This document shows positions 9,736 through 21,965 of a DNA stretch of 64,000 nt, in pieces. The notes below the pieces were generated by a model. It ran no database searches. It saw nothing but the letters and a program-made list of their open reading frames with translations, and was not told where the DNA came from. A program made the translations under genes and the position numbers. The stretch's first letter is position 1; each line of letters begins with the position of its first letter. Source of the DNA: Ectocarpus siliculosus (Eukaryota > Sar > Phaeophyceae > Ectocarpales > Ectocarpaceae); the NCBI GenBank assembly GCA_000310025.1, contig FN649727.1:1187463-1251462 (forward strand), in the 5' to 3' direction.

Positions 9736-10060
9736 TGTTAGATATACTCGCAGCAGTATCTGGTCGTGAGGATCCCAGGGGGATACGTGTTGGGAATTTC
9801 GTGTGTTGCAGGGTACCATCGGTGCGGTCACGGGGACCCTTTTGGCGTGGTTGGTGCGATGAAGCTTGCGTGCGTGCTGCGCTCACTTCTTCCTCTCTCT
9901 CTCCACCACCACCACCGTCTCTCTCCAATCAAGTTTCCTTCTCCCACTCTCTCTCCAACTCTCTCTCAATCTCTCTCTCTCGGCCTAACACGGCCGACTA
10001 CCCAGTGCCCCAAGTAACGTCCAGAACGTGCTTGCTGCACCCCGCGTAGTTTACCTTTCA
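9736..10060 (+). repeat. 3' LTR of the copia element
   Basis: 325 bp, TGTTAGATATAC...TTTACCTTTCA, with one visible difference from the 5' LTR. Confidence 0.95.
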
Positions 10061-10833
10061 AATGAGAACGAGACAAGCAATCGCGCAGAAATGCGACCCG
10101 CTACAAGTAGGTCGTAGTCGCAGATGGATTGCTTGAGAACCGATAGGGATACCGATGCCAAAAGGGGGGCGGAGTCCAAACGATCTTTCGAAACAGTTCT
10201 CTGCACGTCTCGGCCGATGTGTTCACCCTCTCCATCCTGGAGCAATCGAACTGTGAAATTCGGTCCAAAAGATGTGTGCGATCACTCTTGTTCTCTCTAC
10301 CGGATTGAATATATCGTAGAGAGTGAAGGACCGAGAGGAACAAAGCTGACGCATGTCTACAAAACTTTTGTGGAGAGGACAAAACGTGCGCACAGGGCGC
10401 GACGAAAGCTCCCGTTCCTTACCACAACATTGAGCTGGCTTCGGGAAGAACGATAGCTCTTTGCCCATACCTCGCTCGACATAACAATGAAACGAAAGTC
10501 TGAACTGATGTTTTGACCCCCTATAAATCGAGATCCACTCAAACATGTCTCACAAATTTGAGAAAAACTCCTCGTCGAGATCCTCCTATCAACTTGCATA
10601 AGAGCGGCATACAAATCAGACACCAAAAAGCACAACTGCTAAGAAAACTTGATGCACCTGTGAAGCAGCGTTCGAGAGTTCTGCTTCATGCGTACCGTGA
10701 AACAAGACGTTCGAAAACGTTGATACTTAACATAGAAAAAACTGTTACGCTAGGACATGTGGCAACGGCAAAAAAAAATCGTTCGTCTCGAACGACTCTG
10801 AAATGAACCGTTCGATCATCCAGAAAATGCAAA
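10061..10833. other. Intergenic stretch between copia and the LRR gene
   Basis: No coding region, RNA gene or clear repeat was recognised. It probably includes the 3' flank of the minus-strand LRR gene. Confidence 0.5.
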
Positions 10834-12003
10834 TCACAGCAGGCTTTCCCCAAAACGATTCACACATCGCAACGACGTTGGCCACGCGACCCCGGCAAGA
10901 GGCTGATTGAATTGACTGCCGAAATATAGCTCTTCCAGGGACACCGGCCACACGACTCCGGCAATAGGCTGATTGAATCTTTCCCCGAACGATAGCTCTT
11001 GCAGGGATACCGGCCACACGACTCCCACAACGGGTTGATTGAACGACGACCCGAACGATAGCCGTTGCAGGGACGTAGGCCACACGACCCCGGCAAGGGG
11101 CTGATTGAATTCCCGGCCTAAAGATAGCCGTCGCAGGGACGTCGGCCACGCGACCCCGGCAAGGGGCTGATTGAATTCCCAGCCTAAAGATAGCCGTCGC
11201 AGGGACGTCGGCCACGCGACCCCGGCAAGGGGCTGATTGAATTGCCCGCCTAAAGATAACCGTTTCAGGGACGTCGGCCATTCGACTCTCGCAATAGGCT
11301 GATTAAATCCGTTCCGAAGGATAGCTGTTGTAGGGACGCCGGCCACACGACTCCCCCAATAGGCTGATTGAAATCTGACCAGAAAGATAGCTGTTGCAGG
11401 GATACAGGCAACACGACTCCGGCAAGGCTGATTGAAATCCGACCAGAACGATAGATCTTGTAGGGACGCCGGCCAAACGACTCCGGCAATAGGCTGATTG
11501 AAATTCCCTAGTGCCAGACGTTGCAGGCGCATGGGCCACGAGACTTCGTGGATTGGAATATCACACGACCTGTCCAACACCAATTGTGTCAGTCCTCGGG
11601 GCCAAACCACTGATCCTAGCTTAGCCGCATACAACGATCCCAGCAGCTCAAGACATTCTGTCGACGTCCACAGCTCGATGGCGGCTCTCCGCAGCAGATC
11701 TTCCATTGGGAGTGACCAGGTCAATCGAAGAGCTCGCACGACCGGCACCCGACTAGCTATGCGAATCTTCGAGCTGTTTTTGTCCGGCCGCATCTGTACT
11801 TTTCGAGGAGACCATAAGCTTCTGGGAGTCTGATTCCTTACACGGACGTGCAAGCTCGACACACTTCGACACGCCCTGCAGATATCCAACGAGGCCAGCT
11901 GCAGCTCCAGTGTTGACGCATACCAGCGCTTCTTTCCTCCTTTGCATGCTTGGCCCAAGGCGACGACGAAGGCATCGAAGCATTGGGTTTGCCCTAGAAA
12001 CAA
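10834..12003 (-). CDS. FNIP-like leucine-rich repeat protein
   Basis: One open frame of 389 codons. Residues 1-150 are a non-repeat N-terminus with a Trp/Leu-rich entry (IELWTSTECLELLGS). About ten repeats of 22 residues (66 bp) follow, of the type FNQPLAGVAWPTSLRRLSLG. The 22-residue period and FNxP/WPxSLxxLxFG pattern fit the FNIP subclass of leucine-rich repeats known from Dictyostelium; I recall abundant similar proteins in brown algae. At about 11,306-11,430 the frame is shifted: the repeats continue in another minus-strand frame (FNQPIGGVVWPASLQQLSFG) because of a 2-nt loss in the GGCAAGGCTGATTG unit and a compensating linker indel. No signal peptide or membrane segment is evident. The function is presumably protein binding. 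It may be a decaying or fast-evolving copy. Confidence 0.7.
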   Translation of the reverse strand: MFLGQTQCFDAFVVALGQACKGGKKRWYASTLELQLASLDICRACRSVSSLHVRVRNQTPRSLWSPRKVQMRPDKNSSKIRIASRVPVVRALRLTWSLPMEDLLRRAAIELWTSTECLELLGSLYAAKLGSVVWPRGLTQLVLDRSCDIPIHEVSWPMRLQRLALGNFNQPIAGVVWPASLQDLSFWSDFNQPCRSRVACIPATAIFLVRFQSAYWGSRVAGVPTTAILRNGFNQPIARVEWPTSLKRLSLGGQFNQPLAGVAWPTSLRRLSLGWEFNQPLAGVAWPTSLRRLSLGREFNQPLAGVVWPTSLQRLSFGSSFNQPVVGVVWPVSLQELSFGERFNQPIAGVVWPVSLEELYFGSQFNQPLAGVAWPTSLRCVNRFGESLL

Positions 12004-12142
12004 CCGTCACAGAGCAAATCGAACGAATATGTATCGAAAAAGAATGATGGGACTTGGACCGGTTTCTTATGTCGATAAAATACCGGGTGATATCCATCGG
12101 GGATAGGGAGAATCATGGGACGAGAACAAATGCCCTGCTCCC

Positions 12143-13810
12143 ATGGGCTATGCCACGCGAGGGATCGATATTCGGTTGAAGCTTCCGGAAACACGCCCAC
12201 GACAACTGCATCCGAAGTGGCAAAGGCATCGGAACCTTGTGGGTAACGCTAACCCTAAGATTGTTCATGTTCTCGACGGGGCGCGAAGCGGGGTCGTTCT
12301 CTTGAGGGAATTGGTTGCAAGGGGAAAAAGCGGACAGAAGCTCTTGCCAGGACACGGGCTACAGAGCCCCCAGGGTCCCTTCAGGCTGAAGTCCATATCA
12401 TCGGCTTCTAGGTCCTGAATAAGCCAGTTGGCCGACGATGACCATGTCTTGACTTCTGTGAGCGGAACATTCCGGACCTAAGGAGACTCCGAAGGAAATA
12501 CAAAACATCTTCGCACAAGCAGCAACACTTTTGACTCCTGCCCAGCAATACACGCTCGTTCACAGGCAGTACCACGACGTATCAGAGAGCGACCCAACGC
12601 AGCTACAGCAGTAGGATCTGCCGCACAGCACGCCCTCACGCACGCGCGAAAAGTCACGGCGAGAAAAAAACTGTTAATCTCGTTTTATTTGATGGGATGC
12701 GAGATATGTCTTGCGGCTGGTACGGAAATCGGCACTACCGAGTAACGAGATGCAACCATATAGCGGTAAAAAAAATGTCTATGGTCTCTTGCGTCGTCCC
12801 GGGAGGCACTCCCGAAGGGGAGCCTCGTACCGCAATATCTACTAAGAACGCTCCTCGCCCGAAAAAAACAACATGGTAAAGCACTGCAATCTTTTTAGAC
12901 GCTCACGGTTGTTTATTTTTTCGCCAGATATTGTGTGGTTGCCAGCCGCCCCGTGAGTTTCTGCCATTGATACTAGTTCTGTTAACACCGAAGAAAAATC
13001 CCATCAACTCCAAATCAAGCACCATTTCCAGATACTCTTGTGCACATACACACAGGTGTTGAAGGTCTGCCCGTGCGCAACGGAAAAAAGGCCGCATGGC
13101 ACCCCCAAGAATGTTGCATCTCAACGCGGTGGTGCTCGTTTCCGTACAAAAAAAAATCGCCTGTGCGGCGAAATATTTTATGAGGTCTCGACCTGTCTTC
13201 GTGTATTTGTGCAGGCTGGCCGCTGCCTTACGGCACACAAATCCTTTTGCTAGAACCCGCTGCTTGTACCCTCTCGTCCCCTTCCTTCCTCCCTCCCTTC
13301 CTCTTTCCTTTTCTTTTTATGCCTGTGCCACCTTGGTCATGGTGTGTGAGGGTGCGTGTGCCGTGCCGGAGTCACAACTAGTCCTGTTTCGTATATACAT
13401 GTACCATTGTCGTGCATTTAGGCGCCTAACTATTCATGAAGCTGCTTTCCTTTGGTTTTGTTTGGTCCTGTGAGCAGGGCTGGACTAATTGGAATTTGTC
13501 TGTAGCCAAGTGAGGGCACGCAAAGCACAAGGTGTTGAGAATAGGGTCTGAGGATTGAAAAGAAGTCGAGATTTTCGGTTGAAAATTCGGGATGTTGGGG
13601 AGGACTTAGTTGATTGTTGGAGCGGGGTGACGAATGCCCGTTCGTTCAGTGTTCGGGGATCGCCGCAAGAAGGCCTAACAACGAACACATATATCACGAA
13701 CACGTTTGAGACCCTCGCATACACGATCCCACCGGCACATCTACCCAAATATCTGCGCAAGAGAGGCCACCGCAGGCCGACCTCTCCACAACGTACAAAG
13801 AAGTTGGCAT
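12143..13810. repeat. Left inner arm of the large inverted repeat
   Basis: Matches 16,350-18,370 in reverse complement. Conserved anchors are the CGAGGGATCGATATTCGG block (12,158), the GGAACCTTGTGGGTAACGC block (12,231) and GGGACCCT-type blocks near 12,375. Further anchors are the GATATGTCTTGCG block (12,704), the AGGTGTTGAAGGTCTGCCCGTGCGCAACGG block (about 13,052), and the GTGTGTGAGGGTGCGTGTGC block (13,340). Short translatable pieces recur on both arms (for example WQRHRNLVGNA against WKRHRNLVGNA), hinting at an old coding element, but none is intact. Confidence 0.75.
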
Positions 13811-14490
13811 GTTTTCCCCCGAAGGCCTGTAGGGTTCGCACTGCCTCCTCGGGATAGAGCCACTCGGGGAGAGTTCCTTCCACATTCGGCTTTAGGTGTT
13901 GAGCTCGTGTGGCATGCATACGTGGCGGCCCTCGGCCATGCCCCGACGAGCCTCCTCCGCGCCCTCCCTCTGAAGGAAGGCGAGAAAAGGGTTGTAGCCG
14001 CCAGAGAAAGATGCAGTTGGAAAGATGTGCCGCAGCACCAAAAACATCGAAATCCTACTTTGTGTGTAAGACGCCACCCCCTGGACTGATTTATCAAAAC
14101 TCGATTGCTTCACAGCAGAAAGAGTGGCAGCCAAAAATTGGTGTGCGAACCGTCTCGTCGAGAGCTTCCCGGCAACTCCTTTCGTCGTCACGGTATGTAC
14201 TCGGGAACCGAACCGATTCTTGAGGTGGACTTGGGTCGAGCGATTTTGAACGAAACCGCAAGAGTACCAGAAAATACACAGGAGAACACGCCAGACCAGT
14301 CGGAGGGCATCCGGACAAACAGAAATAGTTGATTCTCGCACTGGGCGGCAGTAGAGGCTGCTCAAAACAGGCATATCACGAGTCTACCTCCACACGCCCC
14401 CTTTGAAATCAAGACAAAAAATTATGTCATTCTAAATTCAATTCGAAAGAGCCAAAACGGCAGGCGCTCAATAAGGTCAATTCAGCATTC

Positions 14491-14945
14491 TAACTGCACA
14501 TTAGTACTGACATCACTAGAGGACACCCTACCGCAGCGGGGAGAGTGTGTTGGCGCGCTCAAATCTGCTTCTGTGGTGGTGATATCGAGGATCGTAGAAA
14601 TGGCCTACAATCTCCACAAATCTGCGACGGAACCAAACGGCTTCCAACATTTGTCACAGCCGTGCTCACCGCCACGGACCGTAAACTCCTGAACGGCGGA
14701 TCGCCAGCAGTAGCGTATGACATCATCTACTGCCGTCAACCCGCAGTTCAGGAGATTGGGGTCAGTGGCGGTGGGCACGGCGGCACGGCTGTGCGAAATG
14801 TTGGGTGCCGCTTGGTCCCGACGCACATTTGCGGAGATTTTAGGCCATTTCTACGATCCTCGATATCACCACCCAAGAAGCAACCCTGAACGCGCCAGCA
14901 CACACGACGGTGTCCTCTAGGGATATCAGTACTAGAGTGCAGTTA
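14491..14945. mobile_element. Palindromic MITE-like element, copy 1
   Basis: About 455 bp. The first and last 37 bp are inverted repeats with four mismatches (TAACTGCAC...CTAGAGGACACC), and the inverted similarity continues far inward (GATATCGAGGATCGTAGAAATGG against its complement near 14,850), so the single strand could fold into a long hairpin. No transposase and no clear target-site duplication were found. Confidence 0.7.
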
Positions 14946-15257
14946 CATAGACTCGGTGGGAAGGTTGCTTCTTTTACTTATAATGCCAGAGAAAAAGGGG
15001 GGGGGTTCGGGGATTGAAGAACACGAACTTCGATATTGACAAAATTCGAAAACAAACGCGAGCGCGCCAGAAAACGCACAAGAGACACACAAGACCAGTC
15101 GGAACGCATCGCGAAAAACATAAGTAGTTGATTCTCGCACAGGGCAGCAGTAGAGGCTTCTCAAAACATACATTTCAACCACTCTAAATTCAAGTCAAAG
15201 AGAGAGAGAGAAAAGGCGCCCGCAGTTTTCTGATTGGCCAAAACGGCAGGCGCTCAA

Positions 15258-15697
15258 ATAATTAGTACTAAATATCACTAGAGGACATCCTATAGCAGCG
15301 GGGGGTGCGTGCTGGCGCGCTCAAATTTTCTTCTGCGGTGGTGATATCGAGCGTCGTTGTAGTAGCCTACAATCTCCGCAAATCTCCGCAAATTAGACCG
15401 ACACCCAGTGCCTTGCACTGTGCTTGTGCTCGCCGCCACTGACCCCAATCTGCTGAACTGCGGGTTCACAGCCGTAGCTGATGACACTAGCTAGCTACTC
15501 TTGACAACTGTCCGCTAACGGGATTACGGTCCGTGGCGGTGAGCACGGCTGTGACAAAATGGATGCCGCTTGGTTCCGGTACAGATTTCGGACTGTTTTC
15601 AGAGGGTGCTGCGACCTTCGATATTTCAGCTCCACTAGCAAACCTGAACATGCCAGCACGCACGACGCCTCTTGATGGTGTCCTATACTAATGTTAG
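15258..15697. mobile_element. Palindromic MITE-like element, copy 2 (diverged)
   Basis: About 440 bp, same organisation and orientation as the element at 14,491-14,945. Shared strings include ATCACTAGAGGACA, GCGCTCAAAT, GGTGGTGATATCGAG, GCCTACAATCTCC and, near the right end, GTGTCCTA. It is more decayed: a TATACTAATGTTAGC end replaces the matching inverted terminus. Confidence 0.6.
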
Positions 15698-16349
15698 CAC
15701 AAATACCAGGTTCCTCAGGCGGGGAGGTTGTTTTCTTTCTTTGTGTTGGATTGATTATCGGAAAAGAGCCAGCGTCAGAACCCCTTATTCTTCAACTGCT
15801 GTCCAGTGTAGTACATGCATACTGCTTGTAGGGTTTTCGACACCTGCGTCGACAACATGGCTGGACCAGCCAGCGCTCGGTAAGACACGGCACTACTAGG
15901 AGAGTCTTCGAAGGGGCATGGACGCGGCGAAGGGGATGTACCAATATCACGCATGAGAACTAAAGGAGCTGCCGTTTCGGTGGAAACCGGCAGGCATATG
16001 GTGCTGCAACCCGCACTGAAGCATCTTACAGCACTCTATATAACCTCCGAACTAAAAAAAATAACCTCCGAACTACAACGGATACTGCCCAACCCGTAGT
16101 CTTACCTTCAGTGGCAGCCATCGGTCAACCTTCGTCAATAGGTGTGTTTCGAAATCCAGGTGCACGTAGAAGGGCGATACAGCTGTTCAGTGTCGCCAAG
16201 CGCCAAGCGGACTCAAGGGGGACCGACGGACGACAGACCGACGGGAGAACTCGTGCTGCGTACCCGGGGTTCTGTGTTCTGTTCTGTGTCGAAGTATTGA
16301 ACTCCCACAAAACTTATTGCATGACTTCGAAACGTAATAATTTATTTGC

Positions 16350-18370
16350 TAATTTGGAGAGGTCGGTCGGCAGTGGCCTCTTTCTTCCGCAGATATTTGT
16401 GTGATTTGCCGGTGGGATTGTGTATGCGAGCGTCTCGAAGGTGTCCGCGATCATAGAGTGTTTTGTTTTTAACGCCTTCTTGGGCAGGGAACAGCAGGGG
16501 AATGCAAACACCGAACGGACGGGCAGTGGGTCACCTCGCTCTCTATCTGTCTCCAACAATCCAACTCTTGCCCGACAGACCCAAAATTTCAACCATAGAA
16601 AAACCTCAACCTCCTTTAGATCCTCAGACCCTATTCGCATCCTCTTATACTTTGCATGCCCTCACTTGCCTACACTACATATAAATTACACTTAGCCCAG
16701 TCCTGCTCACAGGACCGAACAAAGCCAAAGGGAAGCAGCTTCATCTGTAGTAATGCACGACACTGGTACACGTACATTCGAAACAGGAGCATTTGTGACT
16801 CCGACGCAGCACACGCACCCTCACACACCATACCATGAGCAGTGTGGTACAAATGCAAGAAAGAGAGATAGGCAGGGAGTGAGGGAGGAAGATTACGGGG
16901 GAGTTTAAGCAGAGGGGGTAGACTACAGCAAGAGGATGTATGTATGTGCAGGAAAGCAGACGCCAGCCTAAACAAACATACCAAGACAGCTCGACACCTC
17001 ATAACACGGTTTCACCGCGCGGGCGAGTTTTTTGAACGCAAACCAGCACCACCGCGTTGAGATACAGCCTTCTTGGGGTGCCATACGGCATTTTTTCCGT
17101 TGCGCACGGGCAGACCTTCAACAGCACAAACAACCGGTGTGTCTATGAACAAGAGTATCAGGAAGTAGTGCTTGATTTGGGGTTGATGGAATTTGTCTTT
17201 GGTAAACTAGTACCAACTGCAGAAACGGCAGCACCTACGGTACCATAACAATCGGATCCTCCGATGAACACTCGCGGGGCCGCTGGCAAAACCACACAAT
17301 ATCTGGCGAAAAATTGACAACCGGGAGCGTCTCAAGATTGAAGTGCTTCACCCTTCGGTGTTTTTTCGGGCGGGGGCAAGGCGGGGGAGCGTTTTCAGTA
17401 GATATTTTTTTACAAGGCTCCCCTTCGGGAGTTGGGTGGCTTGCCTCCCGGGAACAACGCAAGAGGCCATGGCCATGGCTATCACGGCTGTGTGGTTGTA
17501 GCTGGTTGTATGCACGCTCGGTAGTACCGGTTTCCGTACCATACGCAAGACATATCTCGCATCCCGTCAATAAACGATAACACAGTTTTTTTCTCACCGT
17601 GACTTTCCGTGCGTGCGTGAGGGCGTGCTTCTAACAAGCGACGTCCTTGCGGCAGGTCCTACTACTGTAGCCCGTTGCGTTCGACTGCCTGTGAACATAC
17701 ATGTGTTTGCTGGGTAGGAGCCAAAGTGTAGCTGCTTGTGCGAAGATCTTTATTATTTCCTTCGAAGTCTTTTTAGGTCCGGGATGCGCCTGTGCGAAAT
17801 CGATTGCACGTGCCACGGATGCCTGGCGACCCTCGGGCATGCCCAATGGTGTACCAACAAGCACCCTGGGTGCTCCTGAGAAGCGAGCGCAACAAGGCAT
17901 TCCCTGCCGCGACAAAAAGATGTGCGGAAGTACGAAAATCGTCGAAGCCATAAATCAATCGTACATTGCATTCGTCTTATCAAGTACAGGTATTCTGAGT
18001 TCACTAGGTGTTTAGAGGAATGCTCGTATTTTTTAATGCCAAGAGACTTGTGGTACTTAGTGGTCGCCATCCACAGAAGTCAAAAGATGGTCATAATCAG
18101 CCAATTGGCCTGGTCAGGACCTAGCAAGGCATGCGATATGGAGTTCAGCCTGAAGGGACCCTGGGAGCTCTGTACCCAGTGTCCTGGTAACGTTTTTTTC
18201 CTTGCAAACAATTCCCACAAGAGACAATCAATCCTGCTTCGCGCACCGTCGAGAAAGTACACACTATTAGAGATGGCGTTACCCACAAGGTTCCGATGTC
18301 TCTTCCACTTCGAATGCAGTCGTCGGCATATGTTTCCGGAAAGAGCCGAATATTGATCCCTCACGTGTCA
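16350..18370. repeat. Right inner arm of the large inverted repeat
   Basis: Reverse-complement counterpart of 12,143-13,810, in the same order. No intact gene. It contains GC- and CT-rich patches and short shadows of the same old reading frames as the left arm. Confidence 0.75.
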
Positions 18371-18599
18371 CACCCAAACTATCCCCCCGCACAATATATT
18401 CTTTATCCTGGATATTTTCTTCCTTGCTGTGGGTCCTGTGGCGAGAATGTCAGGAACGACCTTCAGAACGACGGCTTCACTCAATATCTGTTTCCCTTAG
18501 AGAATTTCGTTAAGGACGAGCACGGTTGCCCGAGGCAACCTGCGATACCAATCCCCAATAACGCGGTCCCCGATGTACCGCGGTTCGGTTCTGAAGCAT

Positions 18600-19610
18600 G
18601 CCATCTGTGGATACGGTCTACTTGTGGGGTCTGTCGGGTCATCCTTCTGAACTCTGTCTTGCGTGTGGCTCGATAGAATGTTTGAATTTCTACTTCTTTT
18701 CTCTTGGCATTCACGCTACCCCGAGTATATTTCCCCTACATCGGCTTATAGAACGTTCCTCCTCCTTTAGGATGTTTGGACTGGATCTAGTTTCCACCGA
18801 AGCGAGAGTCATGCACTTGATCGAGCACTGTTTGCGGTTCAAACCCCAAAGTTACCCTACGAGCGAAGCGAGGCTGTGGCAACGAAACACCACTCAATGC
18901 CCAGTAACCGTGAGTGCCTACGAGTGAAGCGAACTAACGCGTATCGTTGACCGAACGGCCAATCAATACGGTCCAGATACCATAGCAAGTGTCTACTGGC
19001 AGAAGAGAACCACCGCGCTCTTATGTCCACACACCGCTCAATGCCCAAACTCCCGATGTGCGTACGAGCGAAACGTAACAGCCACACGTGCATCCGTCGT
19101 AATGCACACGTCCTTGGCAGTCATGTGATCGCGACGAGGTTCATCCCGGCGATGTCAAGGAGCGCTTTTCATTCGAGGTTCAGACGCTAGCCGGAGTGAA
19201 AGGGGGGGGGAACGGGTTTCGGAAGCAGACACATGGCCCCAGACGCAGAGCTGAGGTTACGAGAGATCGCAGGATCCCTCGTGCTTGCGCTATTCACACC
19301 TTTACAGCTGTTCCTGATGATTGGGGGAAAATCGTTGACTGAGAAGGTGTTCTTGGTCCGTACTAGCATAGATAATGACCGATGATATGTTTTCTTTCTT
19401 TGAAAAAAAAACGAGCCGTGCCGTGCCATGTTGATCCGGAAAAGCAACTGCACGCTGCCGCGCGCAGGGACGTAGGTGGAATGGCGGAGTTCGAACGTAC
19501 GGATTCGGCCCCGCGTCGCCAAAAACATTGTGGTTTCAGTGAAGGCGGTAGCAAGTCCTGTTTGCATACTTGGCCGCGATACGCGTAGTAATCTGGATTT
19601 GAAACGAATC
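18600..19610. repeat. Right outer arm of the large inverted repeat
   Basis: Reverse-complement counterpart of about 400-1400. The right arm runs from the inner to the outer segment within about 230 bp. In the left arm the same junction is expanded by the copia element and the 2-kb LRR region, which are therefore insertions on the left or losses on the right. Confidence 0.7.
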
Positions 19611-21965
19611 CATATTTCGGAAGTCGGGAAGAGTCAGATATCTCAAGAAGCATATTGAAAGTTGACTCTACCTTGTTCAGTCCCCTTTCTCGCTCCGGCA
19701 AATATTGAGACCATCCCACCCGCCCTACAAATACTTTTCCTGTTCAAGACCTTACTTATCATTCAAACCCTTTGGGTCTGGGCAAATACATAGCGAGATG
19801 CCCAGGCCCAAAGAGTACCTTCACGACGGGGCCTTCCTGTCCGTCCAGGAGGGCTCACCCAACCATTTCCAAACTTTCATTGAACTTGAATGATCTGGGT
19901 AAGGGGCAATAATACGAAACTATTGCAGCAGCGCACCTCCTACAGCAATAGGTGGTGGTGTTGTGTCATTTTGTCTTGCACAACGCAGGCCTTTATTTCT
20001 GAAGCCGAGGCTGGATGGACCGTTATTTGTCCTCCGCGGCTCCGCTAATGTACCAACCGTCTTTGTCGTATTTTGGCTGGCTATTGTATGGTGGACGCAT
20101 TGTGTTGGTCAGCCGGCCGGTGGGATCGTTCCCTCTTCGCGGGAGCATTCCAGCGTGGGATGATCTGAAGCAACTGTCTCAGGGAAAAACACAGGAATGC
20201 GCCTAGCGCTCCGACGCACCGGAGTACCTGCATGCTCTAAACACCGGCCCATGATTCTGATCGCCCAGCGGACAGGCAGAGAACATTTGCCCATGTTGCC
20301 AACAACTTCTGGAATTACGGTGTTGATAATGATTCGATCAACAACACCCACCAAAGAACCCGCGAAACCTTGCATAACCTCGCACGCGTTCGCACCTGCT
20401 GTTCAAAGTCGGCTCCTCGCCACCACTTTGGTCCGTTCCAAAAAGTGACGCACAGTACCAGCTCGGAACGAGTTCATTCAGGAATCACCTCAAGAACGCA
20501 GCACTAACAGATACATTCACTCCTTGCTGCTCGCGGTGCAAGTTTCATCTGTGCGCAACGAGGATCGGTAGCACATGTTCCAATTCCCTTGTCCACGAAA
20601 AAAAAAAAGGACAACCGCCCCGACATTACCCGCCCTCAACAACGCGCTACGGTTTTTTTTCCGGGGGTCTCGATACATGCACGCGAAACCTGTAGAAAGG
20701 TAATAACGCAAGAGCTTCACATCACAATATCGACGGGAAGCGTTGGGGAGGGTCTACAATATGTACACCTCCAATATAAACAATCATAGGCGTGATTTCT
20801 GGAGGATCACGTGAATTCAGCGCGAAAAAAGTGACCAATCAAACGTCTGGGGGATTGCTGAACTCACACCCGCGCAGCCAACTTACGACATAACGACTCC
20901 TTGAAACGACTGCACTTACCAAGTGCCAACAATAGAAACTTCGGTGAAATTGACACGGGTTCCACAAGTCCCCCCGTCGACACGTACGTGTACCGCAAGC
21001 AGCGTAAGTGTTCTCTTTACGTGGAATGATTTCGTGTCACTCATGCGCCGCAGCCATGCACTCCCATATTTCTGCACTCTCTTGCCTCACTCTTATTCAT
21101 TCGTTAGCCGAACTCATTTTCACGTTTTGCGTCATGGTATTCACTCTCCCACTTCACTCTTTTAGCTTGATCTTCGGTCATGCGGTCATGAGAGGTCGTC
21201 GCGTCAGCACGACTCACTCCACAGCGGGGCAGGAGGCGATGGCCAGCTGGCACGACCGCTGCCCGGCGAGGAACGCAGACCAAAGGACCGCTGCGTGGGT
21301 GCCACGAAACCCGTGAATTGCCTTCGGTCGAATCGTCGAATGCAGACAGTGAAAAAACGCGCGGACATGGCGGGGAGGAGGGGAGTCCGGAGAGAGATAC
21401 GGGGGATGGAGTAACGGGGTCAACTTGGTTAACTGGTATAGGAACAAACACTGGAGTGAAGAACTGGTAGCCGTCATGAAACAGTGATACGGGCTTGTTT
21501 GGGACGTCGAATGTCGACGAGGGGGCCTACGATCGCTGGTGTCGTAACAAAACGTTCGTCCTCACACAAGGGCAAGAAACCAGCCAACCAGCCGCAGTAC
21601 TCTTCGGCAAGACCGCACGGAAGACATCAACTGCGAGCGACAGTCAGGGGACATAAACTCCGAAAGGGGTAGGTCAGATGGAATGGAAAATACGCGACAA
21701 TGCACTATACGGTTTGCATGGATCGTGTTACCCTGAAGTCGAATGAATATTGACCCTCGTTCTCCCCTGCAGAAGCTGCATGCTCTACCTTCAACAAAGT
21801 ACAACACCACGTGACACAGTGTATCAACGTTCCATAGTCAAGAATAGCCATGGGTGCGTTATCGCTATACTCCAGTCAGCATTATTCGATTACTGGGCAG
21901 TGATCGACACCGATTTGTTGCAAACAAGAATAGACAAATATTGCAGAGAATACCGGAGTTAAACG
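19611..21965. other. Intergenic stretch without a recognised gene
   Basis: Both strands were examined. Only short unsupported frames were seen. An additional 3' exon of the neighbouring minus-strand AhpD-type gene could lie here but was not identified. Confidence 0.5.

Larger units (their letters stand above)
1578..10060 (+). mobile_element. Ty1/copia LTR retrotransposon, young but with coding lesions
   Basis: The element has two 325-bp LTRs (TG...CA) around a gag-pol body in copia order: gag, protease, integrase, reverse transcriptase, RNase H. The LTRs differ at one position that I can see (GGGAACCC versus GGGGACCC), so insertion was recent. Flanking 5-mers AATAA and AATGA could be a target-site duplication with one mismatch. 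The assembled length of 8483 bp is inflated by a 100-N gap and a 1279-bp repeated block; without these it is about 7.1 kb. The coding region has a +1 frame change after gag, an in-frame TAG before RT, and a 1-nt shift in RNase H. No primer-binding site matching initiator tRNA was recognised after the 5' LTR. Confidence 0.95.
13811..16349. repeat. Centre of the inverted repeat with direct duplicates
   Basis: The spacer between the arms. Two direct copies of a unit of roughly 0.77-0.79 kb lie here. The first begins near 14,210 and the second near 15,010. Each has a stretch containing AGACCAGTCGGA and TAGTTGATTCTCGCAC, then an AAAACGGCAGGCGCTCAA string, then a palindromic MITE-like element. No gene was recognised. 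Confidence 0.65.
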
